A stretch of 64,000 bases of DNA from Whalleya microplaca (lineage: Eukaryota > Ascomycota > Sordariomycetes > Xylariales > Xylariaceae). Under the pieces are notes generated by a model. That model made no database searches, was not told the DNA's origin, and saw only the letters and a program-made list of their open reading frames with translations. A program made the translations under genes and the position numbers. The DNA lies in NCBI GenBank assembly GCA_022497155.1, contig MU385792.1, forward strand, positions 1 through 64,000, in the 5' to 3' direction. Numbering within the stretch: the first letter of the stretch is position 1; each line of letters opens with the position of its first letter. This document shows positions 46,903 through 60,200 of the stretch, piece by piece.

Positions 46903-47775
46903 ATTTACGTTCAGCATACCAGAAAGTGTGCTGGTGTGCCGAGGACGTCGCGAATACACGGTACCTCCCAAGTGCTTCTGCTTTCACGCCTAGTCGGTGT
47001 AGCTCGCATTTTGCAGATGCTCAGCTGATTCTTGGGAACCTCGGGCTTATTTATTTATCTATCACATATATACATAGAAGTACAGTGCTAACAACCATAA
47101 TAGCTGTGCCCCCCACTGGCCCCAAGGCTGGAACTGCGGAATCTACCCCCTTAAGCGCCACGGAGGGGATTCCTTCCAAGGAGCCCACGTCCGAGAAGAA
47201 ATAAAGATGAGATGGTCTGCTATCGGTGGTGGTCGGGTTTGATGAGCTCATGAATGGCTATGAATTGGTTTTGTTCTGCCCTTTGTGTACCTTTTTCTCT
47301 CTAATCGAGTCCTAAAATGAGATTAATTCTTCATCGAGATCTTGCGGCTTTCTGACCATTATTAGCAATGTTATGTGAATGAACTCTGTGAGAAACGTAA
47401 TTCCCCCGAATGACGTTGGCAGTTTGAGTGGCATATCAATATTCTTACGGGTAGCAGGTTACGAGCATGTGCCTAATAACGCATGCAACCAAAATGATCT
47501 ATCCCCGATCCCTTCCGGCTACAGTCTAGGACGCTTTCAATTAATCACTCAGAAATAAGGGCACAATATCACTATTCGTCATCACATTAATTACATAGCA
47601 TATAAGTTCATGTTTATTGGTCAACTAGAAGTAATTCATTGATTCATAGCTCGCCGTAGCTGCGCAAATACCTCCCGGTTGCTACTGCTGTGTGATGTTG
47701 GTACAAGGCTTCCCATGCCATCTGAAACGCCCAAGTCTGTCTGTCTATCTCTCCATGTCTGTCTGCATGTCCAGT
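46903..47775. other. 3' flank with a possible alternative C-terminal exon
   Basis: Downstream of the RRM gene, 47103-47204 (+) is open and reads as a Pro/Ser/Glu-rich tail ending in SEKK and a stop that overlaps an AATAAA signal. It may be an alternative last exon of the Vip1-like gene, but none of the acceptor/donor pairs I tried was compelling. The rest is featureless. Confidence 0.35.
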
Positions 47776-48093
47776 CTACGACGTCTTCATATCCTTAGTG
47801 AACTTGCTCTCGACGGCATCATCGAGGGGACCCTTGGGGTTCGAGCTCAGACCCTGTTTAGCAGCCTCGGAGTCAGCGAAGGCCTTCAAGGCTAGATGCG
47901 TTGGGGTCGGGGGGTTTGAAGTTGAGTGTGAGGGTGAGGGTGAGGCTGTACGGACTTTGAGTTGGTCCTCCATCGCTTCCTTCTTGTTGGGCGCGTCGTC
48001 TGTGCCATGGCCGGAGGCGGGCGCGTCGTTCAGCTGGGCGCCGGTCTGGCGCTCGGGAGGGGGGGATTGGCGGCCTTCGTTGGGGGCAGACAT
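47776..48093 (-). CDS. Small conserved fungal protein
   Basis: The spliced model is complement(47776..47853, 47956..48093), 71 residues. The peptide is hydrophilic: Pro/Gln/Asp-rich at the start, then KKEAMEDQLKGLSSNPKGPLDDAVESKF, a pattern I associate with short conserved ascomycete proteins of unknown function. The 102-nt intron has a GTCCGT donor and CAG acceptor. It is a multiple of three and free of stops, so retention would give a 105-residue form with a Ser/Pro/Thr insert. There is no signal peptide or membrane segment. Confidence 0.65.
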   Translation of the reverse strand: MSAPNEGRQSPPPERQTGAQLNDAPASGHGTDDAPNKKEAMEDQLKVRTASPSPSHSTSNPPTPTHLALKAFADSEAAKQGLSSNPKGPLDDAVESKFTKDMKTS

Positions 48094-49058
48094 TGTGATT
48101 GTTTATGTGGTGATGATCTGTAGGATATGGTAGGTTCGTGTGCTGCAATTGCAGGAGTCCGTTAGTAAGGTACGTACGGGTTGCAATGGCTGAAGACGAT
48201 GGTGGAAAGTCGATGCAAGTTACCTTTGATTCAGATGCTGAGGTAGTAGGTTTTGTGTACGTTGTTATGAAGAGGTCTGAAGATGGAGGAGGAATGATCA
48301 ATGGCTAGTAACCGTCCGATTTAAATACAGCTTCTTTGCGTGTATTATGCAAGCGATCGGTGTTGACAAACGCAGTCATCTGCTTGAAGAGGCACTTTGA
48401 CATCAGTGCCATTATCTATGCCGTCATGTTCCCATATTCTGTTTCCGACAAACAACATCATCTCTAGAGCTACGTCATACCCCTCTATGTACCTCCGCAG
48501 TCGAAGCTTCACCCTGTATGTATGTACCTAGATACATGTACCTACTTCAGGTGAAGGAAGTGGGGGTTCCCGGAGCTTCTAGACCGGGAACAGCATAAGC
48601 TTCAAGCCACAGTCCGTTGAAGCTTACGCCACAGCTAGGTCACCTCAGCGGCAGAGTGGCTGAATAAATATTCATGTATGGAAGGCTGATAAGATAAGGC
48701 TGATAAGATAAATCCGCATGAAGAGCAAGCAACCGTAAATTCCAATAACCTGAGGAAATTCGGTTCACTGTATTTCGTACTGCTGCTGCTGACCAAAACA
48801 AATCGCAAATCGTTCGATCCGAGACTCGCATTACACATTACACAAGAACAGACAAGACTCGAACAACGGCAGGAAATGAGATGCTTATCTGAATGGGATG
48901 AAGAGCTCCTGACTTAGTTCACTCCTATTCCATCATCACCACCACCACCACCACCACCACCACCGCCACCTTCTCGTAAACACCAAGGATACATCGTCGC
49001 CATCAGCTGCTATACATATTTTACATATTTCAAGTGAGAAGTACTTGACATAAGCAAC
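48094..49058. other. Divergent intergenic region with (ACC)n
   Basis: Just under 1 kb between opposed starts. It holds an ACC trinucleotide microsatellite (about 48938-48967) about 90 bp upstream of the next gene, and a TACCTA-type word cluster near 48,520-48,545. No gene is supported. Confidence 0.5.
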
Positions 49059-50543
49059 ATGCCTGACCTCAATTCCATTCCTCAGCCTCCCCCCTCGACT
49101 GGGGATAACCGTCGATCAATCTCCATCCAGAACAGACGGTCTCAAGTGTCGTCTCCCTCCGCGCCTATCTCGCCTACCCTCAACCTCCTCCCGTCGAATC
49201 AGCAGGCTCTTCACCACGCCGCAGCAGGTTCACTCCCATCCACACCCCTTTCAGCTATGCATCCACCTCCAGCAGCACCGGGACAGGACAACACTGGCGT
49301 TGGCAACGGTCCAGGCCCCATACGACATCCGCGTCCCCTGACGGCCGCCGAGCTCCATTCACAGCTCGAACAGGAGCAAGAGCTGCTGGTAGGCTACCCT
49401 CGTTTTCCTGTTCGTGAACCGTTCTAACCCCATAGACAGGTCAATCGTCTGACCCGCGACCTCAGTCTGCTGAGGGCAGCGCATAATTCGTCCGTGGCCT
49501 CCAACAACTCCTCTGCCAGCGCATCGACGTCTGCCGATCCGACCCACCCCTCATCCTTCACCGACACGCATCTCCTATCCGGCCCTGGCTTCCCCATCCC
49601 GACCAGCGCCGACCGTCGACACAACCGCACCAACTCGAGCGCCAGCGCACGCAGCCTCAGCCATGCCGCCACCCAGGGCTCCAACACGCCAGCCCCCATC
49701 CCCATCCCCCAGTCCCACTCGGGCAACGCAGCGTCCGTCTTAGAAGCAGCACGAAACCCTCGAGGCGCCCCCGGCATGAGTCGACAAAACAGCACCGCCT
49801 CGCACAGAAGCACCAGCCGGACACAGTCGCCCGCGCCCTTCCTCTCCGGCAGCTTCGGTCCCTCCTCGTACACGCAGTCCTACGGCTACCTGCACGAGTA
49901 CTCGCCGAGCTACTTCCCGCGCGGACCCAGCTCCGGCACCGGTCCCGGTCCCGGCCCAGGTAATCCCGGCCACACGCCGTCGTCGAACAACCAGAGCATC
50001 GCCGCGACGCCGGGGTCCTCTTCGTCCGAGGCTCTCTTCTCGCCCGGCCTGATGCCCGCCACCGTGCGGTACGAGGAGACGGCGCACTTCCGCGCCGAGC
50101 TCGAGGCCGCCAAGCGCGAGAACGACACCCTCAAGCGCCGCATCAAGGACCTCGAGGCCACCCTCCGCAGTAACAATAGCCGCAAGCACAGCGACGCCGC
50201 CAGCAGCCGCGCCGGCGGCCGCGGGCGCAGCGAGAGCGCCAGCACCACCGCCTCCGTCAGCGTCAGCGGCGCCACCGGCGTCGGGGGGCTCGTCGGCGGC
50301 GGCGCGGGGATCGCCCCCGACCGCCGCGAGCAGAGGAGGGGTCTGGAGAGGGACGCGAGCGCCATGAGTGTCGCCGGCAGCGTCGGCGTCGGCGTGCCTG
50401 AGGAGGAACTTAAGGTCGGCGAGAGCGCTGCTAGTGCCGGGTTAGGAACCCGGACAGCAGCCACAACAGCGGCAGGGGCGGGTGCGGAGAGTAGTGGACA
50501 GGCTCAGACGCAGCCGCAGACGCAGCCTCCGGAGACGAAGTAG
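49059..50543 (+). CDS. Ser/Pro-rich protein with coiled coil
   Basis: Exons 49059..49388 and 49440..50543, 477 residues, with one 51-nt GT-AG intron; the join ELLVNRLTRDL continues a helical segment. The protein is mostly low-complexity (Ser, Pro, Gly, Ala, Thr). Two helical parts stand out: LHSQLEQEQELLVNRLTRDLSLLR (about 99-122) and a coiled-coil-like YEETAHFRAELEAAKRENDTLKRRIKDLE (about 311-339). The C-terminus is Gly/Ala/Gln-rich. No catalytic domain, signal peptide or membrane segment. Probably an ascomycete scaffold-like protein of unknown role. Confidence 0.72.
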
Positions 50544-51796
50544 GAAATTGTGGAGGGACGGCCGCGCGTTCTGTGCGGTCGGGCGCGGTCGGGTTTGGAA
50601 TCGCCGTGAGTGAATGATCAGCGGAGGGATAGGCTGCGGATGATGGAGCTGGCGTGGTATGATCGCTATGTGGATGGGGATAAAGATGAGGGTGAGGGCG
50701 AGGGTGAGGGTGAATGAGTGGTAGACGCTACCGAAAAGGAGAATTCCATAACTCCCGCCAGTGGGGCGGGATCGAGACGCACGGAGTTCCATTGCCGTCA
50801 TTTATTTATTTATTTCTCAATCATCGGAACGACAAAAGCCAGGCGTTTGTGAGAGTTTGTGTGAGAGAGATAGAGAGGTAGGGGGAGGGATATGCTTGAG
50901 TCTACATACATACCTACCTACCTACCTACCTAGATATTGCAGCTGAGTTTGTTGGCATGGGAAAGGGGGAAGTGTATTCGTAGGTACAATAGGCATGTTG
51001 TGCCGCGAATAGAACGGTACCTGCTTAGGTCGATATGCTACGCTGTTTGTAGGGGATTGAGATGGGGTTGTTAGTGTTGAGGGGGTGACTTCCATAGGTA
51101 TGAGGGATATGAATGAATGAATGGATGCATTAGATAAAGTTGGGCGTTTTCAATTTGGGTGATGATTAGTGTGATGTGTTTGACGTCCCCTTTGATTTGG
51201 CCGTGTTGGGGATTATCAACACTCAAGCTTTCAGTCTCGTTTCGGTACTTTGATATGCGACGAAATTACTTGAGTCAGCATTACTAATACGCTTCTTTTT
51301 TTAAACCGACATACCCCTTTCATTTAAGGGGAGGCGTAAAATGCGAGATTATAATATTCACGATATGTGAAAGCGGCGCGAGAATGCGAAAGCCCCTGAT
51401 TCTGGGATCGCCTCTTACTCGGGTCTGCATTTTCTACGAGGAGAATCAGGAGAGGTCTCGTGACTGGCCTTCTAGTCAGCAGTAAGCTGCCCGAAGAGAA
51501 CTATTGTTCGATATTGCGACCCTTGGGGCTTGTAAAGGCATGGGCTAATGCTATATTATAAATCAATTTCCCGTATTCAACACTCCCGTGCCTCAAGTTT
51601 CATGGTTCATGGTTCACGACGTATTAGCCTCACCTGAGCTTGCATGGCTTGGATGGCGTCCCAGCTCTGTCGGCTAGCTGGATATGTTACTGGGTATGCG
51701 CCGTAGGTGGCGCGAATAGGCGAAATGCTTACTCTCAATCCCCAAACGAGCTGGACGAGCTGAAGTGCATGTCTTAAAAAGGGGGATGGGGATAAG
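50544..51796. other. Intergenic region with microsatellites
   Basis: About 1.25 kb. It contains GAGGGT/GAGGGC units at about 50690-50714 and (TACC)5 at 50911-50930. The GAGGGT run is not the TTAGGG telomere repeat and is interstitial. No gene is supported. Confidence 0.5.
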
Positions 51797-51804
51797 TATA
51801 AAAG
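51797..51804 (+). promoter_or_regulatory. TATA box of the PL20 gene
   Basis: TATAAAAG 82 bp upstream of the ATG, followed by a CT-rich leader. Position and match are good for a core promoter of an inducible secreted enzyme. Confidence 0.55.
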
Positions 51805-51885
51805 AGCCTGCACCTGTGTTCCCCTCTGAGTTATCTTCCCCATCCTTATCACCACGTCTCAATCTCTACTCTCCATCTCACCACG

Positions 51886-52668
51886 ATGCTCCCCTCCCTC
51901 ATCCCCCGCCTCCTTCTCGCCCTCGGCGTCCCCGCCGCTGTGCAGGCAACGCAATCCTGGCACAACACGGGCACAACAGCCGGCTGGGATACCTTCACGC
52001 AGGAGCACGAGGGGACCGTGACCGAAGTGACCAACGTGTTCTACCGCGGGCCCTCCGCGCTCAAGATGACGCAGATCCACGACGCCTCGTACACGGGGCG
52101 CTACCACTCCGAGGCCGTGCACTACAACGCCTACAAGCGCGGCGACGCCGGCTTCTGGGGCTTCGCCTTCCGCCTGCAGTCGGACTGGCAGTTCGCGCCG
52201 GACTCGCAGGGCTTCAATCTCGCGCAGTTCATCGCGGATTTCACCGACCTCGGCTGCGAGGAGACCTACATGCCGGGCACGATGGTGTGGATCGAGGGCG
52301 ACAAGCTGTTCGCGCGCGTCAAGTACGGGGAGGTGTGTCCCACGTCCGCGCAGCAGACGCGCACGTTCAGGGAGATAGCTACGGTGACCGCGGGCGAGTG
52401 GCATCGCGTCGTCATCCAGGCCAGCTGGCAGAGCGACAGCAGCGGCTTCTTCAAGCTGTGGTTCGATGGCGTGAAAGTCTCCGAGACGTACAATATCCCG
52501 ACCACGGTCGGCGATGGCCGGTACTTCCAGTTCCGGGTTGGACTGTATGCGAATGGCTGGCACGACCACGGGTACCAGGGCACGCAGGGCACGCGGCAGG
52601 TCTGGTACGATCAGATTGCTGCGGGCTCGGAGTTCAAGGACGCGGATCCGGATGGGTGGACTGCGTAG
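51886..52668 (+). CDS. Secreted polysaccharide lyase, PL20 (glucuronan lyase-like)
   Basis: A single-exon gene of 260 residues, the usual size of fungal family PL20 enzymes. An N-terminal signal peptide (about 1-21, LLLALGVPAAVQA) precedes the mature start TQSWHNTG. The body is a beta-jelly-roll type sequence with GFWGFAFRLQSDWQF, FNLAQFIADF, GEWHRVVIQASW, GFFKLWFDGVKV and FQFRVGLYANGWHDHG. The last three resemble conserved strands of alginate-lyase-like jelly rolls. The expected activity is beta-eliminative cleavage of beta-1,4-glucuronan outside the cell. Codon use is strongly GC-biased. Confidence 0.85.
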   Translation: MLPSLIPRLLLALGVPAAVQATQSWHNTGTTAGWDTFTQEHEGTVTEVTNVFYRGPSALKMTQIHDASYTGRYHSEAVHYNAYKRGDAGFWGFAFRLQSDWQFAPDSQGFNLAQFIADFTDLGCEETYMPGTMVWIEGDKLFARVKYGEVCPTSAQQTRTFREIATVTAGEWHRVVIQASWQSDSSGFFKLWFDGVKVSETYNIPTTVGDGRYFQFRVGLYANGWHDHGYQGTQGTRQVWYDQIAAGSEFKDADPDGWTA

Positions 52669-53940
52669 GGACTGACATCCGGATGGGTATCTGTGAGGGC
52701 GGCTGGAGAGGGATGGTTGTGATGAATGGTCATAGGTATTAGATAGGGGTAGTGGTTTTCAACACCGGTGGGCCGATACAAGCGGTCGCCTTGGACATCT
52801 TCTAGGGATATATCAAGATAGCTTGGTACATATTGAAGCCAACGAGGTCTTTATATCATAGCTTTTAGATGTTCAAACGTTAAGCGGTAACATCAGGGCC
52901 CTCTAGGGCCTTGAAACTGTAGGTTCACTCTAGGTAGTGACTTACCCCCAGATGTCAACAGAGTCAAGTGTGCTCAGTGATCTAAGCAGTATGGGTATAA
53001 TACCAGTAAACAATTAGTAGTGGAGATATAGGCATCCTGCTTTCTTAATCGTCTGTGGTCTTTTTGGACCCCTTATAACCCCTTTACATCTCACGCTGTG
53101 CATTCCCTGCAGTATTGCGGGTGCTGAAACCGAATGATTGATTTGCACTAACTCTGTATTTCATCACATGGCAACAATTGGGCTCTGTATCTGATTTACA
53201 TAGCTAGACTAACCCGTATTGTCGTAAGGTGTTCAGCTCATCCAAAAGCAAGATCAGATAATCTCATCCCTAGGTCGGATGAACTACATTGGATTGAGGC
53301 CTTGTGTGTTCATAAATGGTATTATTCTATACCTACACGCCAGATGAGACAGTTTTCTTCTTCTCTAAGTCCCATGGATGATGATTCGTGTATGAAAGGG
53401 TTGTTTGAGCCCAAATGTTAACGACTGTTGATGATTGTTTTCAAGGATCGGCGGGTATTATGGCATGTAGCTAGCTATGTATCTGTCGTAAGAGTACACA
53501 CTCTGTAAGTGTCTCACCAAACCACGTGTAGTATAAGGATGTCGGTAATGTGCCTAGAAGGCGCCATCGGTTTCCATTGCCTAATGCCTTGACCCCTCCC
53601 GGAAACCGTAGGGTCTTCGGGACGCGTCCTATGAATCGGAATCTGGTTTCCTATGATCTGCCAATCTGCCCATTAATGCAATGTATGATCATCGAGGGAG
53701 CGGGTATGAGTGGGTTTGAATAGGTCCTGATTGAAACTCCCGACTCTCATACGTGTGGGTACCTACAAGTCCGAATTCAATATCAAGATTGACGACAGGA
53801 AGTCGTGTGAAACAATAGCTCGGAGTCGAGAGATGCTACAGGAGCTTGTAGCTATGAAGAATACATGTGGACTTTACAATCTCGCAACGAGACTATGCTA
53901 TCACTATATTCCTTACCTAGCCGTTCATGAGTAATTAGAA
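52669..53940. other. Intergenic region up to the LTR element
   Basis: About 1.3 kb of ordinary composition. A 67-residue frame at 53731-53934 has no recognisable motif and is not called. Composition changes sharply at 53,946, where the retrotransposon begins. Confidence 0.45.
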
Positions 53941-53945
53941 CTACT

Positions 53946-54251
53946 TGTTATAACCACCCATTCCTAAATATCCCCGCATTTAGCTACCACGTGATTTCTG
54001 GTTGCCAAGAAATAATAGCTTGGCAACTAAATGGTTGCCAAGAAATAATGGCTTAGCAACTAAATAGTTGCTAAGAAATAATGGCTTAGTAATTAAGTCT
54101 TATTTACTAGGAAGCTATTTAAATATAAAAGGACTATATTTTACTATCTCTTAAATAGTCTCTTTTTGCTAGCCAGCGATTAATTTAAGTATTTTACCTT
54201 TTACGCCTTTTGTTATTTTAAATTAAAACCTATAATAACGGCTTCGTTACA
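53946..54251 (+). repeat. 5' LTR (306 bp)
   Basis: Starts TGTTATAAC and ends CTTCGTTACA (TG...CA). It contains three tandem 33-bp units at 54000-54098, each with an internal inverted repeat, then a TATA-like stretch (ATATAAAAGG, about 54124) that would serve as the element's promoter. Its left (outer) part is better preserved than the matching part of the 3' LTR. Confidence 0.88.
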
Positions 54252-57200
54252 TTTTAATCGCTCCTTAATTAAAAGACGGGAAAGGAACCATAGATAAGTC
54301 AAACGACTTACTCGCTTAAGCCAGGGCATAATCACAGCCTTTAATAATAAAAAAGATCTTATAAGACGACAATATTTCATTCCCTTAAACGAAAAAAAAA
54401 AAACCACTTCTTTAGAGAATTTCCTTTTAATAAAAAAAGTATATAACCTTATTAACGAATTAATAAGACAAAAAGGCAAATAGCTAAAACTATATAAAGA
54501 TTTATTATAAACTTAATCCTAAGCCTTATTAATAAAAGCTAAACAAAAACTTACACCTGGACTAAAAAAGTCCTCTCCTTTAATTAACCCGCAAAAATAA
54601 AAAAAATCTAGTTCCGAAAAAAAAACCGGCCTTAAAAAAAAAACAAAAAAAATTTAGTTCCGAAAAAGAAACCGGCCCTAGGAAATAACGAAAAAAACCG
54701 GATTTAAAATTAAAGAAACGAGTTATAAAATAATAACTAAAAGCCGAAATAGCTTAATAATAATACAAACAAAAACTTATAGCCTAATAATTAATCGAAT
54801 AAAAAATCGTAATTAAATAATAATACGAACGGAAAGTAGCTATTAAGTAGTAAAAAAAACAACAGTTGGCAAGAGCCTTTAGTCGATAACTTATAATAGC
54901 TAGTACGTTAGCTATTTCTTTAACTTCTCCTAATAAACCTGGGTAACTAAAGAAGCCAGATCCCCCGAAAAAGCTAGATCCTTTAAAAAAGCCAGATTCC
55001 CCGAAAAAGCCTAACCCGAAAAATCTAAAACCACTAAAAAAACCTGGAGATTTAGACTTCTTAAACTTAAGTAATTATAACTCCGATAACTCCGATAAAA
55101 ATAATATACCTATTTATAAGCTTAAAGCTTTAGCCAAATTCGGAAATAACCCCAAGTTATTAAAAGGTTTCCTTACTTAAGTTAAAATTTACTTAAACTT
55201 TTATAACAGATTTTTAAATAGCGAATAAAAAAAGATCTACGCTATAAAATAACTCCTAATCGATAAGGCATTAGCTTAATATAAACCCTAAGCTAAGGAT
55301 ATTTTTTTAAAAAGGGATAACGTTTCTTTAATTAGCAAATAGCTTTTCGAAAAATATAATAACTTTAAAAAAAGACTAAAAGAAATATTTGGGGATTTTA
55401 ATAGTGCTTATAATACGGAAAAAATAATATATAATATAAAATAAAAGAAATTAGTAGCAAAATATGTTACGGAGTTTAAATAATATACCGCCGAAATTAA
55501 ACTACCAGAAACGTCGTTATTTTACTTATTTTATAAAGAATTAAAAAACCCCGTAAAAAACGAACTAAGTAAGCAAAAATAGCCCGAAAAGTTCGATAAT
55601 TATATTAAAAAAGCTATTTTAATAAATTAATAAATATATAAATAATATTTAGAAAAAAAACGGAAGGACTTTTTAACTTTAGATTCTAAAAAAACGTTTA
55701 ATAAAAAAAAGAAATAATAAATTAGCATAATTATTAGGAATATATAACTTAAAATAAACAAATCTTATATTAAATATTTTAATTATAAAAAAAAGGGATA
55801 TTATAAAAATAAATGTCGGTTTTCACGGAAAAATTAAAATCGACCCCGAAAAGGTAGTATTTCCTAGCTATAAAAAAAGGCATAAGCTATTTACTAAAAA
55901 ACGGAGAAAACCGACCATAATCCAGATAATAAGTTTGAATATAATAATTCCGCTTTATAATATAAATACATAATTACAGCTGCCTTTAAAAAAGCTTATT
56001 TTAGTACGGGTAATTACGCCTATTATACCTAAAAAGAATTTCGCGCCTGCCTTTTTTATTTACAAACGCTAAACGTACGCGTAGCTAATAAACTTAGATA
56101 TATTTATAACCAAAGGCATTAAGAATATTTAATATACTTTACCGAAACTAATATAGAAATCTCGCAAAATATCCTAAACTATATAAGTATATATTAGTCT
56201 TTTTATACCTAAAATAATTATAAAACCTATCGATTAAGTAAAATCGATTTTAATTATTAGCCCCGAAAAAAAACTTACCGATTAAGTAAAAACGATTTTA
56301 AAAATTGGCTAAAAGAAAAAAAAAACTCTAGTAATAACGAAAAAGACTTATATTAATATAATATTACTCCTAAATGGCTAGAATATTTAGTAGCTTATTA
56401 CCTTTACTTAAGGTCGGAAAGAAATAAAAAAGCTTAGGCTAAAAGTTATATATATTACGCCTCTATTGTTTATAACCTTTATAAACTCCTATAAATAAAA
56501 ATAAAGCCTAAATTAAATAAAGATAAACTTACGGGTGTTTTTTTATAAAAAACCCTTTTTAATTTTAATAGCTTTAGTATAAATTCCGTATTTATAAACG
56601 CTATCTCTATTTAAAAAAAAAGAAAAAGCTCCTAAAGCCTTATAACTAATTTACTAGAAGAATTATAAAGCTTAAACCCCGAAAGTCGAGATTGGAAAAT
56701 TTACTAATATAGGGATATCTATTAGACGGGATAAATTCCTTTTAAATTTAAGCATTTATATTAATACCTAAACGTAATAAAAAGAATTACCCTTAATATC
56801 TAAATAGATAAAAGTAAGCGTAATATTAAAAATAAAAACTATAATACTATAGCATAAATTTTTTATCGATAACTAGGATATATAAAACACTTTATTCCTA
56901 AAATCTAATATTAAATATTTCTAATCTCTAATAATAAAATTCCCATTTATAAAAATTAGGAGTTACCGAAAGATTATAATATATGCTTATATATTAATTT
57001 CGCGATTATTTATATTTTCCGCGACAATTATAAAAAAGGACTAAATTAGTAGCAAAATTATATAAAAAACCAGTGCTAGTACTATTTAGTTTAAAAGGCT
57101 TATTAATAAAAACAAATAACTTACTTAAAAAACTATTAAAGCCCCCGATAATAAGGTAGGGGGCCTTATTAAAAAAAACCTTAGCTAAAATAAATATCTT

Positions 57201-60200
57201 CCCTTATAAAATTCGGCTAAAACTAAAAATAACGGTCAGATATTTCGAACTAACCTTTTAAATCTTAATTAATTTAGGGTTTTATAAAAACTTTATCTCC
57301 CCTGCTATAATAAAAGAACACCAGATATTTTAAATAACTAAAAAAAAACCTTATATTTTAAAAATAATAAATAAAAGCCGAACGACTTATAATAAAAGAC
57401 GTATTACTCGAAAAACTATTCCTTTAATCGTTTTTATTAAAAATAAAACGGAAAAACTTACATTTAATATAGCAGATATTTATAAATATAACATTATTTT
57501 AAAAATGTTATAGCTTTTTAAAAGCAACCCCCGCATTAATTGGAGAAATAATATCATTAAATAAGATATAATACCTTTTAGACAAATATAATTTATCGAA
57601 AATATATTAGAACTACCGGAAAAATTAGAAAGTTTTTTAAATAATGTCTTAAAGAAATACTATAAATATAAAAGCTTATTTAAAAAAAAAATAAAAAATA
57701 AATTACCTAACTATAACTAATAGGACTATTATATACCCTTTAAAAAAGATACTATCCGAAATTATACCAAATTTATTATATAAATTTAAAAAAAGCCGAT
57801 ACTCTTTAAAGAAGTATTTAAAAAAATCTAGCAAAAAAATATATTAAACCTTTAAAGTCCCTAGTAAGATTTCCTATTATTATAGTCTTAAAAATAAAAA
57901 ATAGCAAAATAAAATAAAATAATCAAGAAAAACTTATATATTAATAAATTTACGATTACCGAATTCTTAATAACGGTATAATTAAAAATAAATATCCTTT
58001 AACTTTTATAATAATAATAAAAGAAAATATTTATAATATTTGATAGTTTACGGCTATCAACCTCCCAAACAGCTATTATTTAATATAAATAGCTAAAAAA
58101 AAGAATAAAAAACAGCCTTCCGAATAATACACGGACATTACGAGTATATAGTTATGCCCTAGGAATTATATAACGCCCTAACTAGTTTTTAAAATATAAT
58201 AATAACGATTTTCCGAAAATATCTTAACTAATTTATATTTGTCTACTTAGATAATATTTTTATTTATTTTAAAACTTTAAGGAAATATAAGAAATATATA
58301 GCCGTAATATTAAAAACCCTATAATAAAATAACCTATTCGTTAATACCTAGAAAAGTATTTAATATATATAATAATTAGACTTTTTAAGATTTACTATCT
58401 CTCTAAAAGAAATACGGATTTAGAAATCTAAGCTAGCTATAGTTAAAAAATAGCTATAGTTAAAAAATAGCTAATACTTAAAATAGCTATAATTATAAAC
58501 ATACGTAAATTCTTAGGATTTACTAATTATGTCCGACTACTAATAATTAGTTTTAAGAAAATCGTAGTACCTTTTATAAACCTAACGAAAAAAAAGTTCC
58601 AAAAAAAAATTCCCAGTTTTATTAAAAGTATAAAAAGCTTTTTAAAAACTAAAAAATATAATTACTTTAAACCCTATAATCCGACTCCCGAATTTAATTA
58701 AACTTAAATAAATAAAAATAAACGTTTCCGATAGCGCATTAAAAATAGTATTTAAATAATAAAAAAATAACGGAAAATAATACCTAATAGTCTATTATTT
58801 AAAAGTTTTATAAGAACTATCTTTACGATATCTTATCTATAATAAAGAATTAATAGCTATTACTTTTATACTTAAAAAATAGGAACTTTTTTTATTAAAA
58901 TTAGCAGAACCATTCGATATTTACTCCGATTATAAAAATCTCACCCAATTTATAACCTTACAAAAGCTCGGTCGTAAATAAGAAATATAGCTTACGTTTC
59001 TTTCGAAATTTAATTTTAAAATTTATTATATTAAAAAAAAAACATCCAAACTAATATCTTTAGCAAAAGAAATAATTATAATCTTAAGGTCTTTAAAAGA
59101 AACATTTAAATATTTACCCCGCAGAAAAATAGAAACATTTAAATAAAAAACCCCCTAAAAGAGTTAGAACAATATATTAATATAATACTTAAAGAATTTG
59201 ATAAATAACTATAAGCTAAATTTTTTTAAGCCTATAATAAATACGAAAAAAAAACTTATAACTCGAATAACGATAGAATATTAATTTATTGTAAAAAAAT
59301 ATATATCTTAAAGATTTTATAAGAAAAATTTACCTAATATTTTTATAAAAATACCCTTTATAAATATTAGGAAATTTTTAAAACCCTAAAACAATTATAA
59401 ACTACTTATAATTTCTCCCGATTACGCCGGACAGTTAAAAAGACTGTTAATAAATATATTATATATAATAAAACTAAAGCTAATAAATATAAACCCTACG
59501 GATTACTCTAACCTATTAAAATCCCCGGCTAAACTTAATATATTATAGCATAAAATTTCATTATATTTCTCCTTTTATCCACTGATCCAGTAATAGAAAT
59601 ACAGTATAATAAAATATAAGTAATTATAAACCGACTTATAAAATACGGATATTTCTTTTCCTATAAAAGAATTTATACCGCAGAATAATTTGCTTATGCC
59701 TTTATTAAAAACTTTTTCGATAAATACGGATTACCGCAAAAAATTATTTCCGATCGTAACAAACTATTTATTTTTAAATTTGGAACTAGTTTTTTTAAAA
59801 AAACAAAAGTTAAATTTAAATTTTTTATAGCCTATTACCTTTAATTAAATAAATAAACTAAAAAGCTTAATTAGATATTAAAATAATACCTCCGCAATTA
59901 TATAAATTATTAATAAAATAATTAAGTTAAATTATTTCCCTTAATTTAAATAGCTTATAACACTTTAGTTAATAAAGATATAACTATCTTTTCTTATATT
60001 ATAATCTATAGATAGAAAGCCGATACCTCCCGATTAAAAAAATTATTTACTAAAGCCCCGGTTATTACGGCTATAACTCCCCGAATAGAAAGAATAGCTA
60101 TAGAAATAAAAATATTATATTTTATATTTTAAAGCCGATTTTAATTTATTTAATAATATATATTATATTATTATAACTCTAAAAGAATAAAAGGCCTTAT

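Noticed and set aside
48938..48967. ACC tandem considered as a CRISPR-like or coding repeat
   Set aside because: A simple trinucleotide microsatellite without spacers; not in a supported gene.
50690..50714. GAGGGT-type repeats that might be interstitial telomere sequence
   Set aside because: The unit is not TTAGGG, the run is short and imperfect, and it behaves as a simple repeat.
53731..53934. 67-residue open frame next to the LTR element
   Set aside because: No motif, no coding-like neighbours and no splice partner.
54213..54479. 88-residue minus-strand frame over the 5' LTR edge
   Set aside because: Lies in RIP-degraded retrotransposon DNA antisense to pol; a chance frame.
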